NCBI GenBank assembly: GCA_009914615.1
Contig: WNDX01000013.1
Span: 1 to 47,268 of the forward strand
From: Herbaspirillum frisingense
GTDB lineage: Bacteria > Pseudomonadota > Gammaproteobacteria > Burkholderiales > Burkholderiaceae_D
DNA: 47,268 nucleotides
Reading direction: 5' to 3'
The position numbers and the translations under genes are program-made. The notes under the pieces are model-generated. The model was not told where the DNA came from and ran no database searches. It saw only the letters and a list, made by a program, of their open reading frames with translations. Positions 38,089 through 45,915 of the stretch are shown one piece after another; the stretch's first letter is position 1, and each line of letters starts with the position of its first letter.

Positions 38089-38214
38089 CGGCTAAGTTTA
38101 CACCATGTCGGGCGTCGCCCCCGCGGCGCAGTCCCGCCCGGGGGCGGCGATCGCGGCAGATGAGCCGCGCCGCGGCTTCGGATGGCCGGTGTCGGCCCGG
38201 CGCGAAAAAATGCT

Positions 38215-38232
38215 GCCTCTATATATAGAGGC
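38215..38232. promoter_or_regulatory. Perfect 18-bp palindrome upstream of ypjD
   Basis: GCCTCTATATATAGAGGC is fully self-complementary, AT-rich at its centre, and stands out in GC-rich surroundings. It lies 127 bp before the ypjD start in the gap shared with the end of the ABC operon. It could be an operator for a dimeric regulator or contain the ypjD promoter -10 (TATATA). Confidence 0.5.
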
Positions 38233-38305
38233 GATTTGGCGCAAATAAAGTCCGGCCACCGCATCCGGATGCCGGCCGAACACGGATTTGCACGCCCAAA
38301 CGAAA

Positions 38306-38327
38306 CACGGCAGGAAAACCTGCCGTG
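38306..38327 (-). terminator. Hairpin terminating the ABC-transporter operon
   Basis: A perfect 9-bp stem CACGGCAGG/CCTGCCGTG with a 4-nt loop, followed on the minus strand by TTTCGTTTG. It lies 22 bp past the stop of the ATPase gene. Confidence 0.75.
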
Positions 38328-38349
38328 CAGTGTTGCCGTGGAGCTTGAA

Positions 38350-39159
38350 TCAATCGACCGCCGCCGCCTTCATTTCCGCATTGTGATGACGCTGCTGCTC
38401 CTCCATCACCAGCTGGCCGAGTTCGCGCTTGAGGGCGTTGAACTCGGGATCGGCCGGATCGCGCAGGCGCGGTAGCGTGACCAGCATGTCGCGCTTGATG
38501 GTGCCGGGACGATAGGTCATGACCACGATGCGGTCGGCCAGGTAGATCGCCTCCTCGATGCTATGGGTGACGAAAACGATGGTCTTCTTGAACTCGTCCC
38601 AGATGCGCAGCAGCTCGTCTTGCAGGTTGCGGCGGGTCAGCGCATCCAGCGCGCCGAAGGGTTCGTCCATCAGCATGATGGGCGAATCCAGCGCCAGTAC
38701 GCGGGCGATCGCCACCCGTTGGCGCATGCCGCCCGACAGGTCCTTGGGGAAGCGGGTGCGGAAATCGATCAGGCCCAGCTTGTCCAGCAGTTGGGTCACG
38801 CGCTGCCCGATCTCGGCCTTGGGCATGCCCTTGATCTCCAGGCCGAAGGCGACGTTCTGCTCCACCGTCATCCAGGGAAACAGCGCATATTCCTGGAACA
38901 CCATGCCCCGGTCCGGCCCCGGCTCCTGTACCAGCTTGCCGTCGGTCAGGATGCTGCCGGAGGAAGGCAGCGCAAAGCCGGCGATGGCGTTGAGCAGCGT
39001 CGATTTGCCGCAGCCCGAGGGGCCCAGCAGGCAGACGAACTGGCCGTCGGGGATCTCCAGGTCGATGTCCTTCAGCGCCACGACCTCGCGGTCGTCGGTC
39101 TTGAAGACCTTGTTCACGCCCGAGATGGCGATCTGCGGGGAAGAAAGCTTGTCGCTCAT
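38350..39159 (-). CDS. NitT/TauT-type ABC importer, ATP-binding protein
   Basis: The 269-residue ATPase of an importer in the nitrate/sulfonate/taurine family. Seen: Walker A LLGPSGCGKSTLLNAIAG, the Q-loop FQEYALFPW, the signature LSGGMRQRVAIARVLAL, Walker B IMLMDEPFGALD and the switch His in FVTHSIEEAIYLADRI. It is closest in style to SsuB/TauB, but the substrate is not readable from this subunit. It starts with ATG at 39159, directly after the permease gene (one-base gap), and is the last gene of the operon. Confidence 0.95.
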   Translation of the reverse strand: MSDKLSSPQIAISGVNKVFKTDDREVVALKDIDLEIPDGQFVCLLGPSGCGKSTLLNAIAGFALPSSGSILTDGKLVQEPGPDRGMVFQEYALFPWMTVEQNVAFGLEIKGMPKAEIGQRVTQLLDKLGLIDFRTRFPKDLSGGMRQRVAIARVLALDSPIMLMDEPFGALDALTRRNLQDELLRIWDEFKKTIVFVTHSIEEAIYLADRIVVMTYRPGTIKRDMLVTLPRLRDPADPEFNALKRELGQLVMEEQQRHHNAEMKAAAVD

Positions 39160-39160
39160 C

Positions 39161-39985
39161 TCAGTTCTCCAGCCCGCGGTGCCAGCGCAGCATATAGTTG
39201 TTCAGGCGGCTCATGCCCAGGTCGATCGCCAGGCCCAGCAGGCCGATGGTGATCATGCCGGCAATGATCTTGTCGGACCAGAAATACTCGCGCGCCTCCA
39301 TGATGCGGAAGCCCAGGCCGTTGCTGACCGCGATCATCTCGGCCACGATCACCACGATGAAGGCCGTGCCGATGCCGATGCGCACACCCGACAGGATGTA
39401 GGGCACCGCCGCCGGCAGCATCACCCGCATGAACAGCGTGCTTTGGCTGGCGCCCAGGTTGCGCGCCGCGCGCAGGTAGATGCTGTCCACCTGGCGCACG
39501 CCGGCGATGGTGTTCATCAGCACCGGGAAGAACGCCCCCAGGGAGATCAGGAACAGCGCCGGCGGATTGCCCAGGCCGAACCACAGAATCGCCAGCGGAA
39601 TGTAGGCGATCGGCGGAATCGGGCGGATCACCTGCACGGTCAGGTTCATCAGGCCGTAGATGCGCTGGCTGGACCCCATCAGCAGGCCCAGCGGCAGCGC
39701 CAGGCCGGCGCCGATGACGAAGCCTGCGATCACCCGATACAAGCTGCCGATGGCGTCCATCACCAGCTCGCCGGAGAAGGCCCAGGCCAGCCAGCTGCCG
39801 TCGGCGCCCGCGTCATAGGGCTTCATCGGCGTGGCGTACTCGTACCATTTGTGCAGCACCGCCCAGGGCGAGGGCAGGATCTGCGGATTGATCCAGCCCG
39901 CGCGCGACGCCCCTTCCCAGATCGCGATCACGATCAGGGGCACCAGCAACCCTTGCAGGACGCCCCCCGTCTTTTGCTTTGCCAT
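39161..39985 (-). CDS. NitT/TauT-type ABC importer, permease protein
   Basis: A 274-residue inner-membrane permease with six predicted helices. The family's cytoplasmic coupling (EAA) loop is around RNLGASQSTLFMRVMLPAAV. It has the SsuC/TauC-like segments RPIPPIAYIPLAILWFGLG and GVRIGIGTAFIVVIVAEMIA. It contains one extra extracellular stretch (GADGSWLAWAFSGEL) between the first helices. It starts with ATG at 39985, eleven bases after the binding-protein stop, and is followed immediately by the ATPase gene. Confidence 0.94.
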   Translation of the reverse strand: MAKQKTGGVLQGLLVPLIVIAIWEGASRAGWINPQILPSPWAVLHKWYEYATPMKPYDAGADGSWLAWAFSGELVMDAIGSLYRVIAGFVIGAGLALPLGLLMGSSQRIYGLMNLTVQVIRPIPPIAYIPLAILWFGLGNPPALFLISLGAFFPVLMNTIAGVRQVDSIYLRAARNLGASQSTLFMRVMLPAAVPYILSGVRIGIGTAFIVVIVAEMIAVSNGLGFRIMEAREYFWSDKIIAGMITIGLLGLAIDLGMSRLNNYMLRWHRGLEN

Positions 39986-39996
39986 GTGTTCCCGCC

Positions 39997-40956
39997 TTAC
40001 TTGAGGTTCATGCTCTTCTTGGCGTCATCGAGCAGGTCCAGCTTCACCCAATCCTTGGCCACCGGCGGCTTGGCCATCTTGCCGGTGCCGTACTTGGCCA
40101 TCGTGTCGGTGGTGACCTGGATGTGCTCGGCCGTGATGTTGTAAGCGTAGGGCGAATTGCCGATGGCGTCGTAGAAGTCTTCCTTGGTGATCTGGTTCTT
40201 GAAGATCACTTCACGCACGTACTTCTCGGCGGTTTCCGGCTTGTCCATGAAGGTCTTGGTCGCCTCCAGGAAGCACTTCATGAATTTCTCGGCCAGCGGG
40301 CGCTTTTCCTTGTAGAACTTCTCGGTCATCACCATGGTGCGATAGGGTTCGCCGATCGGGGTGTCGTAAGGCTTCATCACCTCCACGCCGAAGCCCTTGT
40401 TGATGGCCTGCGAGGACTGCGGCTCGCTTTGCATCATGGCGTCGATGTTCTTGCCCAGCAGCGCTTGGTTCAGATCGGCGAAGGCCAGATAGACGATGGT
40501 CACGTCCTTGGCGGACAGGCCGTTCTGGCCCAGTTCGGCGTCCAGCAGCACTTCATGGATGCCGCCGCGGGTCACGCCGACCTTCTTGCCCTTCAGATCC
40601 TTGACCGACTTGATGCCGGAATCCTTGCCCGCCACCAGGCGCGCGCCGCCCTTGGCGAAGCCGGCCACCACATAGATCGGGGCGCCGTTGGCGCGGCCCG
40701 AGATGGCGGCTTCGGAGGCGGTGGTGCCGACGTCCAGTTCGCCGGCCAGGATGCCCTGCATCACGTCCGGCCCCTTGGGGAAGACTTTTTCATCGACCTT
40801 GATACCGCACTTGGGAGCGATTTCCTTGATATAGGACACCGCGCCATAGTGGGCGAACTTCAGGTTGCCCAGGCGGATCACCTCGTCGGCGGCCTGGCTG
40901 GATGCCGAAAAGCCGGCGGCGGCCAGCAGCGCCAGTGCGATCAGTTTCTTTTGCAT
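39997..40956 (-). CDS. NitT/TauT-type ABC importer, periplasmic substrate-binding protein
   Basis: A 319-residue secreted binding protein. The signal peptide is MQKKLIALALLAAAGFSASS, cut after SQA. The mature domain follows the SsuA/TauA pattern: IRLGNLKFAHYGAVSYIKEI, then GELDVGTTASEAAISGRANG, where the ligand pocket lies, and GVTRGGIHEVLLDAELG. The substrate is not clear: aliphatic sulfonate, taurine, nitrate-like or an aromatic acid are all possible. The ATG at 40956 has AGGAGA upstream; a GTG two codons earlier is the alternative. It is the first gene of the operon, with a well-formed promoter about 120 bp upstream. Confidence 0.93.
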   Translation of the reverse strand: MQKKLIALALLAAAGFSASSQAADEVIRLGNLKFAHYGAVSYIKEIAPKCGIKVDEKVFPKGPDVMQGILAGELDVGTTASEAAISGRANGAPIYVVAGFAKGGARLVAGKDSGIKSVKDLKGKKVGVTRGGIHEVLLDAELGQNGLSAKDVTIVYLAFADLNQALLGKNIDAMMQSEPQSSQAINKGFGVEVMKPYDTPIGEPYRTMVMTEKFYKEKRPLAEKFMKCFLEATKTFMDKPETAEKYVREVIFKNQITKEDFYDAIGNSPYAYNITAEHIQVTTDTMAKYGTGKMAKPPVAKDWVKLDLLDDAKKSMNLK

Positions 40957-41082
40957 TTCCACTCTCCTCTTGTGCGTCGTTATTGTTTCGTTGGCCGGTG
41001 CGCGCCGGCGGGTCTCGATGATCTGGGTGCCGCGTTGGAACGGGCTTTATTGGTTTTGCTGCGCTTGGAAATTCAGGCCAAA

Positions 41083-41111
41083 TGTATACACAAAGTCCGC
41101 CCCCAGTACAA
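41083..41111 (-). promoter_or_regulatory. Sigma-70 promoter of the ABC-transporter operon
   Basis: On the minus strand, TTGTAC (41111-41106), a 17-bp spacer, and TATACA (41088-41083), with TGTG just before the -10. The start would be near 41076, about 120 nt before the binding-protein ATG. The interval 40957-41262 also has to hold the ffh promoter; TAAAAT at 41181-41186 is a possible -10 for it without a clear -35. Nothing else is seen in that gap. Confidence 0.65.
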
Positions 41112-41262
41112 GCTGTTAATTTCCCTTACAACCACCATATGGACAGCACCGGCCGCGCGGGCGCCGCGGGGCCGATCGGGTAAAATGCGGGATTGCCCGC
41201 TCCCATGCCGCGTTCACTCCGTTTCCCAGCGGCGGCAGCTCCACCTATTTGCAGACATCACC

Positions 41263-42633
41263 ATGCTAGACAATCTGACCCAACGCCTCGCCAAAGTCGT
41301 CAAAACCATGCGCGGCGAGGCGCGCCTGACCGAATCGAACACCGCCGAGATGCTGCGCGAAGTGCGCCTGGCGCTGCTGGAGGCCGACGTCGCCCTGCCG
41401 GCGGTGCGCGACTTCATCGCCAAGGTCAAGGAAAAGGCACTGGGCGAAGAGGTGATCGGTTCGCTCACGCCCGGCCAGGCGCTGGTGGGCGTGGTGCAGC
41501 GCGAACTGGCAAGCCTGATGGGCGCCGATCTCGGCGCCGAAGCCTCGCAGCTCAACTTCGCCACCCAGCCGCCGGCGATCATCCTGATGGCCGGCCTGCA
41601 GGGCGCCGGTAAAACCACCACCGTCGGCAAGCTGGCCAAATACCTGCGCGAGAACAAGAAGAAAAAGGTGCTGACGGTCTCCGCCGACGTCTATCGTCCG
41701 GCCGCGATCGGCCAGCTGCAAACCGTGACCGGCCAGGCCGGCGCCGACTTCTTCCCCAGCCAACCGACCGACAAGCCGGTCGATATCGCACTGGCGGCGC
41801 TGGATTACGCCAAGAAGCACCACCACGAAGTGCTGATCGTCGATACCGCCGGCCGCCTGGGCATCGACCAGGCCATGATGGATGAAATCCGCGCCGTGCA
41901 CGCCGCCGTCAAGCCGATCGAAACCCTGTTCGTGGTCGATGCCATGCTGGGCCAGGATGCGATCAACACCGCTAAGGCCTTCAGCGACGCGCTGCCGCTG
42001 ACCGGCGTGGTGCTGACCAAGCTGGATGGCGATTCGCGCGGCGGCGCCGCGCTGTCGGTGCGCCACATCACCGGCAAGCCGATCAAGTTCGCCGGCGTGG
42101 CCGAAAAGCTGGATGGCCTGGAAGCCTTCGACCCGAGCCGCATGGCTAACCGCATCCTGGGCATGGGCGACATCCTGGCGCTGGTCGAGGAAGCCCGCAA
42201 AGGCGTGGACATGGCCGCGGCCGAGGGCCTGGCCAACAAGATCAAGGGCGGCGGCAAGTTCGACCTGAATGATTTCAAGGCCCAGCTATCGCAGATGAAG
42301 AAGATGGGCGGCCTGTCCGGCCTGCTCGACAAGCTGCCGGCGCAAATGCAGGCGGCCGCCGGCAATGCGAACATGGATCAGGCGGAGAAGAACGTTCGCC
42401 GCATGGAAGGCATCATCAACTCGATGACCGCGGCCGAGCGCGCCAAGCCGGAACTGATCAAGGCCGCCCGCAAGCGCCGCATCGCCGCCGGCGCCGGCGT
42501 GCAGGTGCAGGAAGTCAACCGCATGCTGTCCCAGTTCGAGCAGATGCAATCGATGATGAAGAAGCTCAAGGGCGGCGGCATGATGAAGATGATGCGCGGC
42601 ATGAAAGGCATGCTGCCGGGCGGCATGCGCTGA
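41263..42633 (+). CDS. ffh: Signal recognition particle protein Ffh
   Basis: Ffh binds 4.5S RNA and signal sequences emerging from the ribosome and delivers them to FtsY. The 456-residue GTPase has the N-domain (MLDNLTQRLAKVVKTMRGEA), the G-domain with GLQGAGKTTTVGKLAKYL (G1), ADVYRPAAI, VDTAGRLG (G3) and TKLDGDSRGGAALS (G4). The Met-rich M-domain ends in KMMRGMKGMLPGGMR and has the RNA-binding RMEGIINSM and RKRRIAAGAG helices. It starts with ATG at 41263. It is normally next to ypjD; here it is separated from it by the ABC operon. Confidence 0.98.
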   Translation: MLDNLTQRLAKVVKTMRGEARLTESNTAEMLREVRLALLEADVALPAVRDFIAKVKEKALGEEVIGSLTPGQALVGVVQRELASLMGADLGAEASQLNFATQPPAIILMAGLQGAGKTTTVGKLAKYLRENKKKKVLTVSADVYRPAAIGQLQTVTGQAGADFFPSQPTDKPVDIALAALDYAKKHHHEVLIVDTAGRLGIDQAMMDEIRAVHAAVKPIETLFVVDAMLGQDAINTAKAFSDALPLTGVVLTKLDGDSRGGAALSVRHITGKPIKFAGVAEKLDGLEAFDPSRMANRILGMGDILALVEEARKGVDMAAAEGLANKIKGGGKFDLNDFKAQLSQMKKMGGLSGLLDKLPAQMQAAAGNANMDQAEKNVRRMEGIINSMTAAERAKPELIKAARKRRIAAGAGVQVQEVNRMLSQFEQMQSMMKKLKGGGMMKMMRGMKGMLPGGMR

Positions 42634-43042
42634 TCGCGCGCCTTCCGGGCGACGTTTCCCCCTTTCCCGGCGGCCATCGCGCCGCCGGCGCCTCCTCCCG
42701 GCTATCCGTTCTGCCCCCTCCCGCTGCCCTCTCACCCGACGCCGTCGAAAACCGCCCTGCGGACATTCCGAAAAGCTTCCCGGATCGACTGGAATTTACG
42801 CCGCGTTTACATCGCCGCGCGATGCCGCAACGTGGTGCAGCGAACATCGTTGCACGACCCTTGTCGATCCGCCGCGATCCCTTTACCGGCGCGGCTTGAC
42901 GGCGAATCGACCGAGGCCGTTGTTTCCTGGCGCTTTTGGGCGGAAAACCCGTAAAAAATACTTGCGTGGCCGCGCAAACCGCACCACTATTAGCGGTGCG
43001 TAATCGACGCATTCAACTCATTCCTTGTGAGGAGTCTTTCAG
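42634..43042. other. Intergenic region between ffh and the SWIB/H1 gene
   Basis: About 400 bp with no convincing gene. Near the SWIB/H1 start is an inverted repeat CGCACC/GGTGCG (42980-43000) around ACTATTAGC, and upstream of it the A-rich TAAAAAATAC (about 42951). A strong ribosome site GAGGAG is at 43028. The promoter is presumed here but is not clearly resolved. Confidence 0.5.
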
Positions 43043-43528
43043 ATGGCCACAGCAAAAAAACCAGCAGCCGCAGTAAAGAAGCCAGCAGCAAAACCCGCCG
43101 CCAAACCGGCAGCCAAAAAACCCGCAGCCAAGGCAGCAGCACCTAAGGCCGCCCCCAAGGCAGCCGCCAAGCCAGCAGCGAAGACCGCAGCCAAGGCAGC
43201 TCCGAAGGCAGCCCCCAAGAAGGCAGCGGCAAAACCGGCAGCCAAGCCGGCGGCAAAGAAGCCCGCAGCAGCGAAGCGCACGCCCAATGCAGCATTCATG
43301 AAGCCGCTGACCCCGTCGGCCGCTCTGGGCGAAGTGGTCGGTTCCAAGCCGCTGCCGCGCACCGAAGTGACCAAGAAGGTCTGGGAATACATCAAGAAGA
43401 ACAAGCTGCAAAACGCTGAAAACAAGCGCAACATCGATGCGGACGACAAGCTCAAGGCCATCTTCGGCGGCAAGAAGCAGGTCACCATGTTCGAGATGAC
43501 CAAGCTGATCTCGGCGCACCTGAGCTGA
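43043..43528 (+). CDS. SWIB-domain protein with histone H1-like N-terminal tail
   Basis: A 161-residue two-part protein. Residues 1-80 are an Ala/Lys/Pro-rich basic tail (MATAKKPAAAVKKPAAKPAA and on) like the tail of histone H1. Residues about 82-161 form a SWIB/MDM2-type domain: FMKPLTPSAALGEVVGSKPL, VTKKVWEYIKKNKLQN, IDADDKLKAIFGGKKQVTMF, EMTKLISAHLS. SWIB domains occur in eukaryotic chromatin remodellers and, fused to histone-like tails, in chlamydiae and some proteobacteria. DNA binding and compaction is the likely role, inferred from the tail. The start has GAGGAG upstream. It is monocistronic, with a terminator after it. Confidence 0.93.
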   Translation: MATAKKPAAAVKKPAAKPAAKPAAKKPAAKAAAPKAAPKAAAKPAAKTAAKAAPKAAPKKAAAKPAAKPAAKKPAAAKRTPNAAFMKPLTPSAALGEVVGSKPLPRTEVTKKVWEYIKKNKLQNAENKRNIDADDKLKAIFGGKKQVTMFEMTKLISAHLS

Positions 43529-43570
43529 TCCGTTTAGCCCGGCAGCACCGTTTGCAAGGCAATTGCAAAC

Positions 43571-43606
43571 AAAAACGCCCGCATCCATCGCGGGCGTTTT
43601 TGTTTT
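43571..43606. terminator. Bidirectional terminator after the SWIB/H1 gene
   Basis: ACAAAAACGCCCGC and GCGGGCGTTTTTGT pair around a short loop, A-run before and T-run after. It lies between the convergent SWIB/H1 gene and the His-rich protein gene, 30-40 bp from each stop. Confidence 0.9.
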
Positions 43607-43637
43607 GGGCGGCGCTCAGGCCGGACGCAACGCTGAC

Positions 43638-44402
43638 TCAGTCCAGCAAATCCCCATAGTCGATTTCGTCATATCCGGCCAGGGGGTCCCAGGGCGGTTC
43701 GGGCGGCATCGCCTGCTTGCGGGCCCTGGTTTCGCGCCGGATCAGTCCGTGGCGGTCCGTGCTTTCGACCTTGCGCGGATAGGCGCCCTGAGCATCCCAC
43801 CAGATGCGCAGCGTCATGTCGCCGCGGCGGCGTTCATATTCCTGCAAGCCGCCGCGGGGTGCCCCCACCGCCCTCATCTCCGCAAAGCTGGCCGGATCGA
43901 CCAGATGGAAGGCACTGTTCCAGTTGCCGTCGATGCCGAACCTGGCGTAGTACTGCGCGTCAACCTTGATGACGCGGCGTTCGTCGCGTTCGACGAGCCG
44001 TACTTCCATGACGCCGTCGGCCCTGCGCCGCAACCATAGCGGCGCGCCCGCAAGGTCGGGATGACGGTGGCCGGCGTGCGAGTTTGCCGCCTCGCCGTGA
44101 GCGCCATGCGCGTCGCCGGCGTGCTCCTGCCGGGCATGACCGGGCAACACGCGCTCTATCCACAACTGGTCGCCGCGACGGTAGAGCTGCTCGCTCAGGC
44201 TGGTCTCGCGCTTGATGCCGTCGCGTCCCAGCTGCATGCTGTAGTGGGTGATCCGCAGCGATTGCGCGAAGGCGGTGCCGTCCTGCGCCATGGCCCACGG
44301 CAGGCATGACGCCAGCAAGCCGCCTGCGGCCAGGCCCAGCAGGCGCCGCCATGCGCATCGACGCTGGCAGCATGCCCGGCCGGCGTCAGAAGCCCAGCGC
44401 AT
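43638..44402 (-). CDS. Secreted His-rich protein of unknown function, overlapping the phosphatase gene
   Basis: A 254-residue protein I do not recognise. From the ATG at 44402 it has a basic N-terminus and a hydrophobic stretch (RRLLGLAAGGLLASCLPWAM) ending AMA before QDG, so it should be exported. After LRITHYSMQLGRDGIKRETS comes a His-rich patch of seven histidines in about 30 residues (QEHAGDAHGAHGE, then NSHAGHRHPD). The remainder (VKVDAQYYARFGIDGNWNSA and on) is beta-rich and loosely like lipoprotein-sorting or outer-membrane carrier domains. The start lies 17 bases inside the upstream phosphatase gene, so the two are translationally coupled. Metal binding is an inference from the His patch only. 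Confidence 0.75.
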   Translation of the reverse strand: MRWASDAGRACCQRRCAWRRLLGLAAGGLLASCLPWAMAQDGTAFAQSLRITHYSMQLGRDGIKRETSLSEQLYRRGDQLWIERVLPGHARQEHAGDAHGAHGEAANSHAGHRHPDLAGAPLWLRRRADGVMEVRLVERDERRVIKVDAQYYARFGIDGNWNSAFHLVDPASFAEMRAVGAPRGGLQEYERRRGDMTLRIWWDAQGAYPRKVESTDRHGLIRRETRARKQAMPPEPPWDPLAGYDEIDYGDLLD

Positions 44403-45837
44403 ACTTGATCTTCCCGAACACCTTGACGTTTTCCATCGTGCCCTTGAACCCGGCGCTGCCGGCGCCGGCGGCAAACAGCATCACGTCGCCGCCGCCATGC
44501 GTCTCGGCCCCCGGCGCGCCGGCGAAGCGCACACCGACCTGCTGCAGGTAATCGTCGGCTTCGGTATCGACCGCACTCAAGTCGGGCTCCTCCGCCCGCC
44601 GCGGCGCGCTGCCGTTGCCGAACACCAGCGTGGTATAGGGCTTGCCGTCGGCGGCCAGCGCCAGCTTGCCCTCGCGGTAATCGACCACCTTGCCGAGCAC
44701 CGGATTGCCGCGCCTGGGATAGCCGTTGAAGGCGATGGCATGATCGTGGTCGGCCGTCACCACGATCAGGGTATCGCTCAGATCCACCAGTTCCAGCGCC
44801 GTCCTGACCGCGGCATCGAAGGCCAGCGTATCCTCCAGCGCGCGCTTGGCGTTGGTGCCATGCAGCGCATGGTCGATGCGCCCGCCCTCGACCATCAGGA
44901 AATAACCCTGGGGCTTATGCCGCAGTACGCCGATGGCCTTGGCCGTCATCTCCGCCAGGCTGGGCTGGTCCAGCTTCTTCTTGACGCGATCCAGCTCGAA
45001 GTCCATGTCGGAAAGCGCGAACAAGCCAAGCAGCTTGCCGCCGACGGCCGGATCGAACTTGCGCAACGCCGTGCCCGAGGCGACGTAGTGATAGCCAGCA
45101 GCCCGCAACTGGCCCAGTAGGTCGAGCTGGTCGTTGCGCTTGCTGAGCGGGTCCGCCTTCGGCAGGAAATGCCGCAAGCCGCCGCCCATGAGGACGTCGA
45201 TGCCGTCCTTCAAGGCCGGGTTGTAGCCCGGCGCGCCCGGCGTCGCCTGTTCGCTGATGGTGTTGTAGGCATCGCGGTTGCACACGTGGGCATAGGTGGC
45301 GGCCGGCGTGGCGTGGCTGACGCGCGTGGTGGTGACCACGCCGACCGCCTTGCCGGCCTGCTTGGACATTTCCAGCAGAGTCGGCACGGCCTGGCCGTTG
45401 CCGGGGGGACAGGTCGCGTCGGCGTTGCGCTGGTAGGGTTGCAGCTGCGCGTCGAAGGCATGCGTGTCGGACGACATGGAGATCACGTCGTTGCGCATCT
45501 TCACGCCGGTCATGTAGGCCGCCATCGACGGCGCGCTGTCGGTGGTCTGCGCATCCAGCGAAAAGGTCTTGATGCGCGCGGTCTGCGCCAGCGTTTCCAT
45601 GGCCAGCCGCCCGGCCTCGCCATGGCCGTGGATGCACGCCGCGGTCACGGTCACCGGGCCCATGCCGTCGCCCAGGAAGAAGATCACGTTCCGCGGCGGC
45701 TGCGAAGCCAGCGTCGGCGGCGGTTCGGCGGCGGCGATAACGGCCAGCGTCGCGCTGCCGGCGGCAGCCAGGCCGGCCAGCCAGCGCCGTATCGCTTTGC
45801 CGCGGCCGTTCGAGAGGTCTGTTGCTGTCATGTTCAT
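44386..45837 (-). CDS. phoA: Alkaline phosphatase (PhoA family), intact copy
   Basis: A periplasmic zinc phosphomonoesterase of 483 residues. A signal peptide covers about residues 1-37 (cut near IAAA/EPPP). Active-site residues are all present: Asp57 (FFLGDGMGP), nucleophile Ser101 (TDSAPSMAAY), Arg188, Glu317, Asp322 and His326 (MVEGGRIDHALH), Asp363-His364 (VTADHDHA) and His447 (AETHGGGDV). At the third metal site it has His175 (SHATPAA) and His323 where E. coli has Asp153 and Lys328, as in mammalian and most bacterial enzymes. It is preceded after 78 bp by a second, truncated phosphatase and overlaps the His-rich gene downstream. Confidence 0.93.
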   Translation of the reverse strand: MNMTATDLSNGRGKAIRRWLAGLAAAGSATLAVIAAAEPPPTLASQPPRNVIFFLGDGMGPVTVTAACIHGHGEAGRLAMETLAQTARIKTFSLDAQTTDSAPSMAAYMTGVKMRNDVISMSSDTHAFDAQLQPYQRNADATCPPGNGQAVPTLLEMSKQAGKAVGVVTTTRVSHATPAATYAHVCNRDAYNTISEQATPGAPGYNPALKDGIDVLMGGGLRHFLPKADPLSKRNDQLDLLGQLRAAGYHYVASGTALRKFDPAVGGKLLGLFALSDMDFELDRVKKKLDQPSLAEMTAKAIGVLRHKPQGYFLMVEGGRIDHALHGTNAKRALEDTLAFDAAVRTALELVDLSDTLIVVTADHDHAIAFNGYPRRGNPVLGKVVDYREGKLALAADGKPYTTLVFGNGSAPRRAEEPDLSAVDTEADDYLQQVGVRFAGAPGAETHGGGDVMLFAAGAGSAGFKGTMENVKVFGKIKYALGF

Positions 45838-45915
45838 GCTGATCTTTCCTGGAGAGGGTTCTTGGGAGGGCGGCGCGCGACGCGCCGGCGCGGCCCTGCT
45901 GGCGGGCAGGGGGAA

